64,000 nucleotides of DNA from contig JAUNCZ010000007.1 in assembly GCA_030526405.1 (NCBI GenBank), positions 26,410 through 90,409 of the forward strand, read 5' to 3'. Below are positions 1-9,196 of this stretch, piece by piece. The first letter of the stretch is position 1, and each line of letters starts with the position of its first letter. Both the position numbers and the translations under genes were made by a program. The notes under the pieces were generated by a model that had not been told where the DNA came from, made no database searches, and saw only the letters and a program-made list of their open reading frames with translations. The DNA comes from Lachnospiraceae bacterium. Lineage in GTDB: Bacteria; Bacillota; Clostridia; Lachnospirales; Lachnospiraceae.

Positions 1-1
1 G

Positions 2-253
2 AATCAGGTGGATCTCACAAAATCCAGAAACCTGATCATTGCAGGTGTTATCTTTGTCTGCGGTCTTGGCTTCACCAACGGACTGACCTTTACAGTGGGC
101 GGTGCTTCCATCACTCTGACAGGTCTGGCCATCGCAGCCATCGCCGGTATTCTTCTGAATGCCATCCTTCCAGGCAATGATTATGAGTTCGGAAAGAATG
201 CAAAGGGCGACCGAAGCCGCGGTGTATACGTATCCAACACAGACGGAAAATAA
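2..253 (+). CDS. uraA: Uracil/xanthine permease, C-terminal end (partial)
   Basis: The frame is open from the window edge and stops at 253, so only about the last 83 residues are present. They show a hydrophobic helix, a Gly-rich turn, a second helix (ITLTGLAIAAIAGILLNAIL) and a short polar tail. This fits the cytoplasmic end of nucleobase:cation symporter-2 proteins, which import uracil by proton symport. The next gene is upp, the enzyme that traps imported uracil as UMP, and this pairing is the main support for the substrate. Xanthine or another base cannot be excluded from the fragment alone. Confidence 0.75.
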   Translation, partial: NQVDLTKSRNLIIAGVIFVCGLGFTNGLTFTVGGASITLTGLAIAAIAGILLNAILPGNDYEFGKNAKGDRSRGVYVSNTDGK

Positions 254-337
254 TCAGGGATCTGAAGGCCATCAGTTGGAAGTTTTCTTCTTCTGATGTA
301 TTATTAAAGAAAACATGTATTAGAAAAGAGGGATTAT

Positions 338-982
338 ATGGATTTTTACAACGAACCGAATATCGTAATTTCTAAGCACCCACTGATTCAGCATAAGATC
401 TCCATCATGCGCAAAAAAGAGACAGGTACCAATGAGTTCCGCCGTCTCACAGAGGAGATTGCCATGCTGGAAGGCTTTGAAGCTCTGGCAGATCTTCCAC
501 TGGCGGATGTGGAGGTGGAGACCCCCATTGAGACCTGTATGACACCAATGATTGCCGGCAAAACCCTTGCCATCGTTCCTATCCTCCGTGCAGGACTGGG
601 AATGGTATCCGGCGTTCTGGCTCTGGTTCCATCTGCTAAAGTTGGTCACATCGGTATGTATCGAGATGAGGAGACCCATGAGCCCCACCCTTACTACTGT
701 AAACTGCCAAGCCCCATTGAGGAGCGCCTGATTGTGGTAACAGACCCTATGCTGGCAACCGGTGGATCCGCCATCGATGCCATCAATCAGATCAAGGCCC
801 AGGGCGGCAAACAGATCAAGTTTATGTGCATCATCGCTGCTCCTGAGGGACTTGAGCGTCTGCACAAGGCACATCCTGATGTTCAGATCTATGTGGGACA
901 TCTGGATCGTCAGCTGAACGAGGCTGCCTACATCTGTCCGGGACTGGGAGATGCAGGAGACCGTATCTTCGGAACAAAATAA
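338..982 (+). CDS. upp: Uracil phosphoribosyltransferase
   Basis: Converts uracil and PRPP to UMP in the cytosol (pyrimidine salvage). The 214 residues are close to the usual length (about 209). The PRPP-binding loop reads [13 protein letters not shown], the uracil-binding end is [14 protein letters not shown], and the conserved ILRAGLGM segment is present. The ATG is preceded by an AAGAGGG ribosome site. It lies 84 bases after the permease fragment with no terminator seen between them, so the two probably share a transcript that imports and fixes uracil. A hairpin terminator follows. Confidence 0.97.
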   Translation: MDFYNEPNIVISKHPLIQHKISIMRKKETGTNEFRRLTEEIAMLEGFEALADLPLADVEVETPIETCMTPMIAGKTLAIVPILRAGLGMVSGVLALVPSAKVGHIGMYRDEETHEPHPYYCKLPSPIEERLIVVTDPMLATGGSAIDAINQIKAQGGKQIKFMCIIAAPEGLERLHKAHPDVQIYVGHLDRQLNEAAYICPGLGDAGDRIFGTK

Positions 983-1062
983 TAGTTTTAAACGCAACAG
1001 CGCTGCTGCAGCAGCCCCTTCTTTGCATATTTGCCTGTTCTCCGATGTTCAGACAAAAGAAA

Positions 1063-1084
1063 AAAGCCCGTAAATTCGGGCTTT
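1063..1084 (+). terminator. Rho-independent terminator after upp
   Basis: Perfect 8-bp stem AAAGCCCG/CGGGCTTT with a 6-base loop, A-rich before and T-rich after. It separates upp from the opposing tRNA gene and may serve both strands. Confidence 0.8.
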
Positions 1085-1107
1085 CTTCATATGGTGAAAA
1101 ATATGTA

Positions 1108-1180
1108 AGCTGATAACGGGAATTGAACCCGTGACCTCCGCCTTACCAAGGCGACGCTCTACCGACTGAGCCATATCAGC
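1108..1180 (-). tRNA. tRNA-Thr (anticodon GGT)
   Basis: 73 bases. The acceptor stem GCTGATA/TATCAGC pairs perfectly. The anticodon stem TCGCC/GGCGG encloses loop TTGGTAA, placing GGT at the anticodon. The T-arm carries GGTTCAATTCC. The discriminator is T and CCA is not encoded. Confidence 0.97.
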
Positions 1181-1218
1181 TTAGTCTCGAACAGGTTACC
1201 TGCTCGCTACATTTAAGG

Positions 1219-1247
1219 ATTCTAACAGAGTCCTGTTTGTTTGTCAA
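1219..1247 (-). promoter_or_regulatory. Promoter of tRNA-Thr
   Basis: On the minus strand TTGACA is followed by a 17-base spacer and TAGAAT, a near-consensus housekeeping promoter. It lies just upstream of the tRNA-Thr 5' end. Confidence 0.8.
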
Positions 1248-1358
1248 CAGTTATTGTTGGAATTTTTCAAAAAACTTTCAACAAATACTATTTCCTGCTG
1301 AATATGGATCCGCTACCCTGTCATTTTCCGCTCTGCTTCCATTATAGAAAGATCTGTA

Positions 1359-1940
1359 TCACAGCAGGGCCTGTACCTTGGTGCGGATCCTGTTCAGTGC
1401 ATTGTCCACTGATTTTGGGGTCTTATTCAGCTTCTCTGCAATCTGGTGATAATCCAGTCCCTGAAGATAGGCATCCAGCACCGCATTCTCATAGGAACTT
1501 AAGGCCTTTTGGATCCTCTCGATCAGCGCACTGGTCCGTTCCTGATCCAGCATGATACGCTCGGGATTTGCCATGGTGGAGAGCATTCCCTCTCCCCCCT
1601 CTGTCTCCAGTTCTCCAAAGGAGATAGAGGAATTCAGTGGCTGATGCTTCTTTCTCTGGGAAGCATCGATTGCCGTCAGCATATACCTGGTGATGCACAG
1701 GGATGCAAAGGTTGCAAAGGACGCCTCTCTCTTGGGATCGTATTCCCGGATGGCCTTAAACAGACCCATCATTCCCTCCTGGAGGAGATCCTCCTGATCT
1801 CCTCCTGCAAGGAACAGGCTTCTTGCCCTCTTTTTCACCAGTGGTTTGTATTTTTCCAGCAGATATTCAATAATCTCTGATTCTCCCTGTCTGAGGCGCC
1901 GGATCAGCTCCTCGTCCTCCAGGGCGCTGTATTTATTCAT
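1359..1940 (-). CDS. sigH: RNA polymerase sigma-H-type factor
   Basis: Sigma-70-family factor of the SigH (Spo0H) type, which in Firmicutes directs stationary-phase and early sporulation transcription. Region 2 is visible (YKPLVKKRARSLF, then DQEDLLQEGMMGLFKAIREYD and FATFASLCITRYM). The C-terminal helix-turn-helix reads GLDYHQIAEKLNKTPKSVDN. About 193 residues. The ATG at 1940 is preferred because the resulting start (MNKYSALEDEELI) matches the family; a TTG three codons upstream is possible. It is last in the ispF-cysS-mrnC-rlmB-sigH order, which resembles the Bacillus cysS-mrnC-rlmB-yacP-sigH block without yacP. Confidence 0.9.
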   Translation of the reverse strand: MNKYSALEDEELIRRLRQGESEIIEYLLEKYKPLVKKRARSLFLAGGDQEDLLQEGMMGLFKAIREYDPKREASFATFASLCITRYMLTAIDASQRKKHQPLNSSISFGELETEGGEGMLSTMANPERIMLDQERTSALIERIQKALSSYENAVLDAYLQGLDYHQIAEKLNKTPKSVDNALNRIRTKVQALL

Positions 1941-2003
1941 AGTAATCAATCTTTCCTCTGTTACAGGCAGAAATCCACTGCCTTCGGGAAATGGCAGTTA
2001 ACA

Positions 2004-2753
2004 TCAGCCTCTCTGTCTCACAATTTCGAAAGCCAGTACACCGGTTGCTACGGAAGCATTCAGGGAATCAATGTCACCCTTCATAGGGATAGATGCAATG
2101 AAATCGCATTTTTCCCGTACCAGGCGGCTGACACCGTCTCCCTCATTGCCGATCACAAGACCGATTGGACCCTTCAGGTCCAGATCATACATACGGGTTC
2201 CACCCATATCGGCGCAGACAAACCAAAGACCCGCCTTCTTCAGGTCATCCAGTGTCTTGCCCATGTTGGTTACCTTTGCAACCGGGGTATAGTTCAGTGC
2301 TCCTGCAGAGGTTCTTGCCACGGTGGAGGTAAGACCTGCTGCTCTGTGTTTTGAGATGATCACACCGTGGGCTCCCGCCAGATTGGCTGTTCTGATGATG
2401 GCACCAAGATTATGGGGATCCTCAATTCCATCCAGCAGAATGATAAATGGGGGCTCTCCCTTCTCCCTTGCCTTCTCCAGAATATCCTCCACAGTGGAAT
2501 ACTCAAAGGAAGCAACATCTGCGATGACGCCCTGATGGTTTCCTGTGTCAGACATCTGATTCAGGCGCTCCTTCGGCATATATTTGATGATGGTATCATG
2601 CTTCTTCGCCTCCCGGATAATGGTCTGGATGGGACCGTCCTGAAGACCGGACTGCACATACAGTTTATCCACGCTTCTGCCGGAACGAAGAGCCTCCAGC
2701 ACCGCATTGCGGCCTTCCAGTCTGTTTGGAGATTCATCCTCGTATTTTTTCAT
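2004..2753 (-). CDS. rlmB: 23S rRNA (guanosine-2'-O-)-methyltransferase, TrmH/SpoU family
   Basis: Methylates the ribose of a guanosine in the 23S rRNA peptidyl-transferase loop (G2251 in E. coli). The N-terminal substrate-binding domain begins LEGRNAVLEALRSGR. The SPOUT knot motifs follow: LLDGIEDPHNLGAIIRTANL, then IGLVIGNEGDGVSRLV and SIPMKGDIDSLNASVATGVL, where the Asn/Ser loop binds SAM. 249 residues is the normal length. Its ATG overlaps the end of mrnC by 4 bases, so translation is probably coupled. Confidence 0.95.
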   Translation of the reverse strand: MKKYEDESPNRLEGRNAVLEALRSGRSVDKLYVQSGLQDGPIQTIIREAKKHDTIIKYMPKERLNQMSDTGNHQGVIADVASFEYSTVEDILEKAREKGEPPFIILLDGIEDPHNLGAIIRTANLAGAHGVIISKHRAAGLTSTVARTSAGALNYTPVAKVTNMGKTLDDLKKAGLWFVCADMGGTRMYDLDLKGPIGLVIGNEGDGVSRLVREKCDFIASIPMKGDIDSLNASVATGVLAFEIVRQRG

Positions 2754-3181
2754 TTGCTGCTCTCCTTTGCTTGAATTCCTGCATACACCAGATCCACGAT
2801 CCGGTTATAGTCACCCTTCAGATAGAGATAGCCCATCACAGCCTCAAAGCCGGTGGCACGGCGATAATCCGTGATGCTGGCATTTTTGGCTGAGGTAAAT
2901 GACTTTGCATTGCGACCTCTTTTGTAGATGCGCATCTCCTCCTCTGTAAAGATCTGCTCCAGAGACTCGATCATCAGAGACTGAGTCTCTGCCTTCACAA
3001 GGCTGCTGGCGCGTTTATGGAGCTTGTTCACCTGGGTATTGGCCTCCCGCACCAGAATGGTACGGATCACCAGCTCATAGATGGCATCACCAATATAAGC
3101 CAGTGTCAGAGGGGAATACTGATTGGGATCACAGTCCGGCAGGTGAAACAGCTCCTCTAATTTTTTCAGGCTCTCTGCCAT
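2750..3181 (-). CDS. mrnC: Mini-ribonuclease III
   Basis: Homodimeric RNase III-like nuclease without a dsRNA-binding domain, known in Bacillus for maturing 23S rRNA ends. 143 residues, as in the family. The RNase III signature is visible as [16 protein letters not shown] near residue 25 (catalytic acidic residues), with the second motif in the MGYLYLKGD segment near the end. It overlaps cysS by 16 bases and rlmB by 4, so the three are co-translated. The link to rlmB suggests a shared role in 23S rRNA processing. Confidence 0.93.
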   Translation of the reverse strand: MAESLKKLEELFHLPDCDPNQYSPLTLAYIGDAIYELVIRTILVREANTQVNKLHKRASSLVKAETQSLMIESLEQIFTEEEMRIYKRGRNAKSFTSAKNASITDYRRATGFEAVMGYLYLKGDYNRIVDLVYAGIQAKESSK

Positions 3182-4569
3182 ACGACACCTTCTCTTGTAT
3201 CCTTCAGGATGATGCCCATCTCAAGAAGCTGATTTCTGATCTCGTCTGCTCTTGCGAAGTTTTTCGCCTTTTTCGCAGCGGTACGCTCCTGGATCAGAGC
3301 CTCGATATCAGCGTCCAGAACCTCCTCTTTCTTCTCAACGATCAGTCCAAGGATATCGCAGAGCTCTGTCAGCTCTTTTCTCACTGCCTCTGCAAATGCC
3401 TTTGAGCTGCCGCTTACTGCCTCTGTATTGGCAAATTTAACCAGCTCAAATACTGCTGCGATGGCATCTGCTGTATTCAGATCATCGTCCATGGCCTCCT
3501 CGAATTTTGTTCTGAAGGCAGCCATCTCTGTCAGCTTTTTGCTCTCAGCCTCTGTGAGCTCAGCTGCTCCTGCCTCTGCGATTCTCTTCAGGGAATCTGC
3601 ACAGGTCACGATACGGTCCAGAGCATTTTTGGAAGACTCCATGATCTCCTGGCTGAAGTTGATCGGGCTTCTGTAATGTGCAGACAGCATGAAGAAACGC
3701 AGAACCTGCAGATCGTATTTCTCACCGATCTCACGAACAGTGAAGAAGTTGCCCAGAGATTTACTCATTTTGTGGTTATCAATGTTCAGGAATGCGTTGT
3801 GCAGCCAGTATTTTGCAAAGATCTTTCCATTTGCACACTCGGACTGGGCAATCTCATTCTCGTGATGAGGGAAGATCAGATCCTCACCTCCGGCATGGAT
3901 ATCGATCTCATCACCCAGATATTTTTTGGACATAACGGAGCACTCAATGTGCCAGCCAGGTCTTCCCTCGCTCCATGGAGACTCCCAGGCAGGCTCCCCC
4001 TCTTTTTTCGGTTTCCAGAGAACAAAATCCAGTGGATCCTCTTTCTGGTCCTCACCTGTTACCAGGAGAGAACGTCCACCGGAACGCAGATCATCCAGGT
4101 TTTTGTGGGACAGTTTTCCGTACTCATCGAATTTTCTTGTACGGAAGTATACGGTTCCGTTTACATCGTAGGCATAGCCCTTATCCATCAGAATCTGGAT
4201 CATATCCAGCATTCCCTGGATCTCTCTGGTGGCCTGTGGATGGGTGGTGGCAGGTTTCACATTCATGTCTGCCATATCCTTTTTGCACTCTTTGATGAAA
4301 CGCTCGGATACTTCCTCTGCAGGAACCCCCTCCTCGATGGATTTTTTGATGATCTTGTCATCCACGTCTGTGAAGTTGGATACAAAGTTTACCTCATATC
4401 CCTTGTACTCCATGTAACGTCTTGCTGTATCAAATACGATCATTGGTCTTGCATTACCAATGTGGATAAAGTTGTATACGGTAGGTCCGCACACATACAT
4501 TCTTACCTTTCCTTCCTCAATAGGAACGAATTCTTCTTTTCTCTTAGTCAGTGTGTTGTAAAGTTTCAT
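3166..4569 (-). CDS. cysS: Cysteine--tRNA ligase
   Basis: Class I aminoacyl-tRNA synthetase that charges tRNA-Cys in the cytosol. 467 residues. The ATP signature HIGN is in [10 protein letters not shown] near residue 37, and the second signature is HKMSKSLGN near residue 267. The zinc ligands that discriminate cysteine are [18 protein letters not shown] and [11 protein letters not shown]. The C-terminal anticodon-binding region ends [18 protein letters not shown]. It begins 44 bases after ispF in the same operon. No T-box leader is seen in that gap, so tRNA-dependent control would have to lie further upstream. Confidence 0.97.
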   Translation of the reverse strand: MKLYNTLTKRKEEFVPIEEGKVRMYVCGPTVYNFIHIGNARPMIVFDTARRYMEYKGYEVNFVSNFTDVDDKIIKKSIEEGVPAEEVSERFIKECKKDMADMNVKPATTHPQATREIQGMLDMIQILMDKGYAYDVNGTVYFRTRKFDEYGKLSHKNLDDLRSGGRSLLVTGEDQKEDPLDFVLWKPKKEGEPAWESPWSEGRPGWHIECSVMSKKYLGDEIDIHAGGEDLIFPHHENEIAQSECANGKIFAKYWLHNAFLNIDNHKMSKSLGNFFTVREIGEKYDLQVLRFFMLSAHYRSPINFSQEIMESSKNALDRIVTCADSLKRIAEAGAAELTEAESKKLTEMAAFRTKFEEAMDDDLNTADAIAAVFELVKFANTEAVSGSSKAFAEAVRKELTELCDILGLIVEKKEEVLDADIEALIQERTAAKKAKNFARADEIRNQLLEMGIILKDTREGVVWQRA

Positions 4570-4613
4570 AGTTTTCTCCTCTTTCGATCAGTTTTCTGTA
4601 GTCCGATCTCTTT

Positions 4614-5150
4614 TTATATCTTCTGACAGCCGCAGCAGCTCTCACATTTGCCGCCCATGCCGGAGTTCAGATCCTCCAGGGCAGGTTTAATGGAACAGAT
4701 TGCCTGGGCTGCGATTCCCTCGCCTGATCCTGTAAATCCCAGGCCCTCCTCTGTGGTGGCCTTGATATTTACCTGATCCTCTGCCAGATGCAGAGTCTTT
4801 GCCACATTGCTTCGCATCTCATCCAGATAAGGACGGAGCTTTGGACGCTGGGCAATGATGGTTGCATCAATATTTTCAATAATGTAGAGCTTCTCCTCCA
4901 GAAGTTCTCCCACTCTCTCCAGCAGCTTCAGGCTGGAGATGCCTTTGTAGGCAGCATCGGAATCCGGAAAATGATACCCGATATCGTTCAGAGCTGCTGC
5001 TCCCAGCAGCGCATCCATAATGGCGTGAAGAGCCACATCTGCATCAGAATGACCAAGCAGTCCCTTTTCATAGGGAATCTCCACGCCGCAGAGAATCAGT
5101 TTTCTGTCCTCCACAAGACGGTGTACGTCATAGCCTGTTCCTACTCTCAC
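4614..5150 (-). CDS. ispF: 2-C-methyl-D-erythritol 2,4-cyclodiphosphate synthase with Cys-rich tail
   Basis: Fifth enzyme of the non-mevalonate isoprenoid pathway, cyclising CDP-methylerythritol phosphate. Metal and substrate motifs are clear: GTGYDVHRL at the start and [22 protein letters not shown] near residue 33. The later [16 protein letters not shown] is also family-typical. The start is GTG at 5150, supported by an AGGAGG site. The protein is 178 residues, about 20 longer than usual. The extra tail ends [11 protein letters not shown], with four cysteines in six residues. This could bind metal or carry a redox function, but nothing in the sequence decides it. First gene of the cysS operon. 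Confidence 0.95.
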   Translation of the reverse strand: MRVGTGYDVHRLVEDRKLILCGVEIPYEKGLLGHSDADVALHAIMDALLGAAALNDIGYHFPDSDAAYKGISSLKLLERVGELLEEKLYIIENIDATIIAQRPKLRPYLDEMRSNVAKTLHLAEDQVNIKATTEEGLGFTGSGEGIAAQAICSIKPALEDLNSGMGGKCESCCGCQKI

Positions 5151-5253
5151 AAGTGTACCTCCTGTATGAATATCCTAATATACCGGTGCGGCAGCCTACA
5201 ACAGACTGACCGCTAAACCAGGAAAATCTCTCTTTTCTGCCTTTAAAGCAGCT

Positions 5254-6273
5254 TTAATTGAAACCGAAGAGCTTCTGGGCTCCCTTATACATGACCTGGA
5301 ACACCAGTCTTCCCGGTTTACCCGGCAGATTTGTAAAAATACCAGTTGCTGCATAGCGACAGTTTCTGTAAGCACGGATATCGCTTTTCTTCAGCATACG
5401 CCACAGTTCTTTTTTCTTCTTCAGAGCCTCCGGCTTTCCGGAACGGATCAGCATGGCGGAGGAAACAGTCATGATAATGCTCAGATAATGGATCATATAT
5501 CTTCTCTGTTTTCCCTTCAGACCGCGGCAGGAATGCATATACTGGATCATCAGCTTGTTTACCTTCAGCTGCTGCTCGATACGTCCAATCATAACACTCT
5601 CATTTACAGACTGATCCGGACGACCGATATAATATCTGTAGAAATCCACATCCAGATAATACATGGTCTGGATCATGGAATATGGAACAAATGCAAACAG
5701 ATTATCCACATAGAAGGTGTGCTCCGGCAGCTGCAGTTTCACATCACGAAGCAGCTGGGTGCGCACGATCATGGAGTGCATCAGCACATATTTTGTCATG
5801 GGGATGCGCTTCAGTTCATCCCAGCCAAAGATCTTATTCTTCGGGAACATGTCAGGATAGCGCATAACCTTCTTTCTCTTTGCACCCTCTTTTTCATATA
5901 CATAATTGGAAAGAAGAAGATCCGGTGTCTCCTCATTCTCAACAAATCCCCTCAATGTATCCAGAATTGCGCTGTAGGCCTCCGGATCCACCCAGTCATC
6001 GCTGTCCACAACCTTAAAATACAGGCCTGTGGCATTGGCCATACCGGTGTTCACCGCACCTCCGTGTCCCTTATTGGGCTGGTGAATAGCCTTAACGATT
6101 GTAGGATATCTTTCCTGATACTCATCTGCGATCTCTGCGGTATTATCCTTCACAGAACCATCATCCACGATCAGGATCTCCACCTCCTCGCCTCCCGGCA
6201 GAAGAGATTCGATACAGTTTCTCATATATGCAGAAGAGTTATAACATGGAATTGCAATAGTCAGCAGTTTCAT
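5254..6273 (-). CDS. Family 2 glycosyltransferase
   Basis: GT-A fold inverting glycosyltransferase, about 339 residues. The nucleotide-binding start is LLTIAIPCYNSSAYM, followed by EILIVDDGS. The metal-binding acidic motif is KVVDSDDWVD near residue 100. No membrane segment is obvious, so it probably acts at the cytoplasmic face. The ATG at 6273 is chosen because AAAGGAGATAG stands directly before it; the open frame continues upstream into mutY. It starts one base after the mutY stop and is probably translationally coupled. The sugar and acceptor are unknown; cell-surface polysaccharide or glycolipid is plausible. Confidence 0.85.
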   Translation of the reverse strand: MKLLTIAIPCYNSSAYMRNCIESLLPGGEEVEILIVDDGSVKDNTAEIADEYQERYPTIVKAIHQPNKGHGGAVNTGMANATGLYFKVVDSDDWVDPEAYSAILDTLRGFVENEETPDLLLSNYVYEKEGAKRKKVMRYPDMFPKNKIFGWDELKRIPMTKYVLMHSMIVRTQLLRDVKLQLPEHTFYVDNLFAFVPYSMIQTMYYLDVDFYRYYIGRPDQSVNESVMIGRIEQQLKVNKLMIQYMHSCRGLKGKQRRYMIHYLSIIMTVSSAMLIRSGKPEALKKKKELWRMLKKSDIRAYRNCRYAATGIFTNLPGKPGRLVFQVMYKGAQKLFGFN

Positions 6274-6274
6274 T

Positions 6275-7375
6275 CTATCTCCTTTCGGGCCGCTCCGGAC
6301 CCAGTTGCAGCTGCAGACAGCGGGCATATGCAGAAAATGCCGATGGAATGGCATACTTCTCTTCTGCAGTTTTCACCTCTGCCAGCAGATAATTCTCCCT
6401 CAGTTCCCCCTCAAAGGAGGCCACACGAATCAGATAGCCCTTCATGTGCCACTCCACATGGGAAAAAATATGTTTTGCAGGCTCCAGAGGCTGGATCTGT
6501 ACCGGAAACAGTCCTGTATCCTCCACCCAGGCAAGCACCTGCTGCTCTGTCAGGTGTCCCTCCAGGTTTGGAAACTCATACAGGCCTGCCAGAAGTCCTG
6601 TATCGGGACGTTTGTGCAGCGCGATCCGCTCTCCATCCTGCACCAGAAGGATCGTCCGATCCTCCAGTCTTCTTTTCAGTTTTTTTGTTTTTACGGGATA
6701 GGCAGTCTCCTCACCCCTCTCATGAGCCTTGCAAAGCTCCTTCAAAGGACAGCTGTCACAGAGCGGCTCTCCTCCCGGAAGGCAGATTCCTGCCCCCAGA
6801 TCCATCCAGGCCTGATTCAGATCTCCCGGTTTCTCCCTGATGGCATCGGCACACTCCTCTGCGTTCATCATCTCCAGAAGACGCTTTTCCGCATTCTTTT
6901 TCACTGACTGCTTTGCAATATCTGAAGGGTCCGCCTCCAGTCTGGTGAGAATACGGAGCACGTTGCCATCCACAGCAGGCACAGCCCTGCCAAAGGCAAT
7001 GGAGGCAATGGCACCGGCTGTGTAGGAGCCGATTCCCGGCAATGCCAGCAGTTCTTCATACTCCGATGGCATCTCGCCACCATACTGCTCCACAATGATC
7101 TGTGCACTTTTCTGCAGGTTACGGACCCGGTTGTAATAGCCAAGACCCTCCCACAGCTTCAGCAGTTTTTCCTCCGGACATTCTGCCAGGTCCCTGACCG
7201 TAGGCAGTTCCGCAAGAAACCTCTGAAAATAGGGCTTCACCGCCTCTACTCTTGTCTGCTGCAGCATGATCTCTGATACCCAGATATAATAGGGATTGTT
7301 CCCCTCTCTCCAGGGAAGGGTTCTCTTATTTACTTGATACCACTCCAGTAATCTCGCCGCGGCTTCCTTCAGCAT
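6275..7375 (-). CDS. mutY: A/G-specific adenine glycosylase
   Basis: Removes adenine mispaired with 8-oxoguanine. About 366 residues from the chosen start. The catalytic Glu is in VSEIMLQQTRV. The helix-hairpin-helix is LLALPGIGSYTAGAI, followed by the catalytic Asp in AVPAVDGNVLRI. The iron-sulfur loop has four cysteines spaced C-x7-C-x2-C-x5-C. The C-terminal NUDIX-like domain that reads 8-oxoG begins about residue 240. The ATG at 7375 is preferred over the longer frame (7447) because GGGAG lies six bases before it and MLKEAAARLLEWY matches the family N-terminus. The glycosyltransferase follows directly. Confidence 0.93.
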   Translation of the reverse strand: MLKEAAARLLEWYQVNKRTLPWREGNNPYYIWVSEIMLQQTRVEAVKPYFQRFLAELPTVRDLAECPEEKLLKLWEGLGYYNRVRNLQKSAQIIVEQYGGEMPSEYEELLALPGIGSYTAGAIASIAFGRAVPAVDGNVLRILTRLEADPSDIAKQSVKKNAEKRLLEMMNAEECADAIREKPGDLNQAWMDLGAGICLPGGEPLCDSCPLKELCKAHERGEETAYPVKTKKLKRRLEDRTILLVQDGERIALHKRPDTGLLAGLYEFPNLEGHLTEQQVLAWVEDTGLFPVQIQPLEPAKHIFSHVEWHMKGYLIRVASFEGELRENYLLAEVKTAEEKYAIPSAFSAYARCLQLQLGPERPERR

Positions 7376-7533
7376 AGACATCTCCCATCTCGTAATATTT
7401 ATAATCCCGGTCAGAAAAGGATACAGTTCCCCCTTCCCAGAATCCATACTGCCTTTATCATGCCATAAACGTCAAAAAATTTCCAGTAGAACTTTACGCT
7501 TGCAAGAAAGAAGGCTTTTCTGTATTCTGATAA

Positions 7534-7769
7534 CAGTTCACTGATATTCACTGTATTTGAACCATTACAAGCAGTCCCCCGCCTCTAAGACGCAGAGGCG
7601 TAGGCGGGGGTAAAAGGGGGATGCTTGCATCAGCAGGAGTAAAAGCTCCTGCTGATGAGCTGCCAAAGGCAGCAATGGTTCATGAGCAAGTAGCGAAGCG
7701 GATTGCGAATGTCCGCTTTACATACAAACCTTTACTGGAATCCATACCTGGAAATCCTTCAGTGAACTG
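7534..7769. repeat. Hairpin-rich non-coding element with 11-bp inverted ends
   Basis: Lies in the 448-base gap between the divergent mutY and HAD genes. The ends CAGTTCACTGA (7534-7544) and TCAGTGAACTG (7759-7769) are perfect inverted repeats. Inside, GAACCATT pairs with AATGGTTC further in. These enclose a CCCCCGCC/GGCGGGGG hairpin, a long GCATCAGCAGGAG/CTCCTGCTGATG hairpin and GCTGCC/GGCAGC, and an AAGCGGA/TCCGCTT hairpin follows. No open reading frame is evident. It could be a miniature mobile element or a structured RNA. The right part contains the dispersed motif reported separately. Confidence 0.6.
7677..7721 (+). repeat. Dispersed 45-base repeat, copy 1
   Basis: Matches the copy at 36462-36506 in 43 of 45 positions on the opposite strand, and shares its last 22 bases with 56936-56957. 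The core is GGATTGCGAATGTCCGCT, within an AAGCGGA/TCCGCTT hairpin. Coding seems unlikely because it lies in an intergenic gap. Confidence 0.75.
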
Positions 7770-7823
7770 CCGTACCTGAACACTTCATTTTACAAAGAAA
7801 GGTTACTAAAAAAGGTTTTTGAT

Positions 7824-8486
7824 ATGAAAAAGCCCATCAATTATTCACTTCCTGAGGGAATCGACAGCATCATCTACGATCTGGACGGAACCCTGTGGGA
7901 TTCTGTATCCGTTGTTGCCACTGGCTGGAACAAAGCCTTCCATAGCTTCCCTCAGTCAGCCTATCTCACTGTTACAGAGGATGATCTTCGTGGTCTCTTC
8001 GGAAAGACCATGGAAACCATCGGTCATATCCTTATGGATGGTCATGTGCCGGCAGAAGAGCAGCAGGAGATTCTGGATGCCTGCTACCCCGCTGAGGAGG
8101 AGGCTCTGGATGCCAATCCCCCTGCTCCCTATGAGGGTGTGGAGGAAAGCTTCCGTATTCTCTCAGAAAAATACAGGCTGTTCATCGTCAGCAACTGCCA
8201 GGCAGGCTACATCGAGTGCTTCCTGCGAAACACAGGTCTCGGCAAATATATCACCGATCACACCTGTCCCGGGGATACCGGCTACGAAAAAGCATACAAT
8301 ATCCGTCATATCATCGAAAAACACAACCTCTCCTCTGCCATCTACGTAGGTGACATCCAGGGGGACTGCAACGCCACAAGAGAGGCAGGAATCCCCTTTG
8401 TGCACGCTGCCTATGGATTCGGAGAGGTGGAGAAACCGGATGCAGTGATCTACAGCCCTATGGGACTCACTGAGCTGCTGCCATAA
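7824..8486 (+). CDS. HAD-family hydrolase (phosphoglycolate-phosphatase-like)
   Basis: Haloacid-dehalogenase-superfamily phosphatase, 220 residues, cytosolic. Motif I is IIYDLDGTLWDS near residue 17 (nucleophile Asp), motif II is LFIVSNCQ near 122 and motif IV is IYVGDIQGDC near 175. A helical cap occupies about residues 30-95, the class I cap arrangement seen in Gph/PgmB-like enzymes. The substrate cannot be read from the sequence. The start follows an A-rich AAAAAGG site. It stands alone between the hairpin-rich element and a bidirectional terminator. Confidence 0.85.
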   Translation: MKKPINYSLPEGIDSIIYDLDGTLWDSVSVVATGWNKAFHSFPQSAYLTVTEDDLRGLFGKTMETIGHILMDGHVPAEEQQEILDACYPAEEEALDANPPAPYEGVEESFRILSEKYRLFIVSNCQAGYIECFLRNTGLGKYITDHTCPGDTGYEKAYNIRHIIEKHNLSSAIYVGDIQGDCNATREAGIPFVHAAYGFGEVEKPDAVIYSPMGLTELLP

Positions 8487-8519
8487 AAAGCGGTCTGGGC
8501 TGTCTTCTGATGATAAAAG

Positions 8520-8557
8520 AAAGGTGCTGCCACAGCGATTGCTGCGACAGCACCTTT
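8520..8557. terminator. Bidirectional terminator between HAD and pseudouridine synthase genes
   Basis: AAAGGTGCTG pairs with CAGCACCTTT and an inner CAGC/GCTG extends the stem. It lies between two converging genes, with A and T tracts on both sides. Confidence 0.8.
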
Positions 8558-8569
8558 AAATATGCATTA

Positions 8570-9196
8570 TTACTGAATTCCGGTGACTGCCAGCTCCTCC
8601 GGCAGCAGTTCCCGCCACTGTCCCGGCTCCAGCTTCTCATCCAGCTCCAGACCATCCATGGAGTAGCGCTTCAACACCACCACGCAGCAGTTCACCTGCT
8701 TCATCATGCGACGGATCTGATTCTTTCTGCCCTCTGTGATAATGATCTCTCCTCTTGTTACCGGCATCTCCGGTCTGTTTTTTCCCACCTTGGCCCATAC
8801 CTCAGGATGAATCTCCTGCTGTACCTCCCGAAGAGTAAGATGCTCCCCGGCTGTAACAATGGCCGGTGCAGTGGGCTTATCGCTGCCGATCAGCAGAACA
8901 CCGGTTTCCAGCTGACGGATCTTCTCCTCTGTCAGATCCCCCAGCACCAGAAAATAATATCTCTTCTGCTTTCCATATTTGGGATTGCACAGCATCTGGT
9001 TCCATTTGCCATCGTCTGTGATCAGAAGCAGCCCTTCTGTCTCCCGATCCAGTCTTCCCACCGGGGAAAGATTGGGATTATCCAGTTCCTTAAAGTAATC
9101 CATCACTGTGGGATACAGGGCATCCCTTCTGGCAGAAACACAGCCGAAGGGCTTATGAAACATATAATAATGAAAGTTTTTCTTTGTGTCGTTCAT
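8570..9196 (-). CDS. 16S/23S rRNA pseudouridine synthase, RsuA/RluB/E/F family
   Basis: Isomerises uridine to pseudouridine in rRNA. 208 residues. The catalytic Asp lies in SPVGRLDRETEGLLLITDDG near residue 48, and the conserved ITEGRKNQIRRMM near residue 155 closes the active site. There is no N-terminal S4 RNA-binding domain; the protein begins almost directly with YYMFHKPFG. That resembles the short RluE-like members more than RsuA or RluB, and the target uridine is not predictable. It overlaps the upstream 2H phosphoesterase gene by 4 bases. Confidence 0.9.
   Translation of the reverse strand: MNDTKKNFHYYMFHKPFGCVSARRDALYPTVMDYFKELDNPNLSPVGRLDRETEGLLLITDDGKWNQMLCNPKYGKQKRYYFLVLGDLTEEKIRQLETGVLLIGSDKPTAPAIVTAGEHLTLREVQQEIHPEVWAKVGKNRPEMPVTRGEIIITEGRKNQIRRMMKQVNCCVVVLKRYSMDGLELDEKLEPGQWRELLPEELAVTGIQ

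Noticed and set aside
7560..7725. A complete IS200/IS605 or other insertion sequence
   Set aside because: Hairpins like sub-terminal palindromes occur, but no transposase or TnpB-like frame is near.
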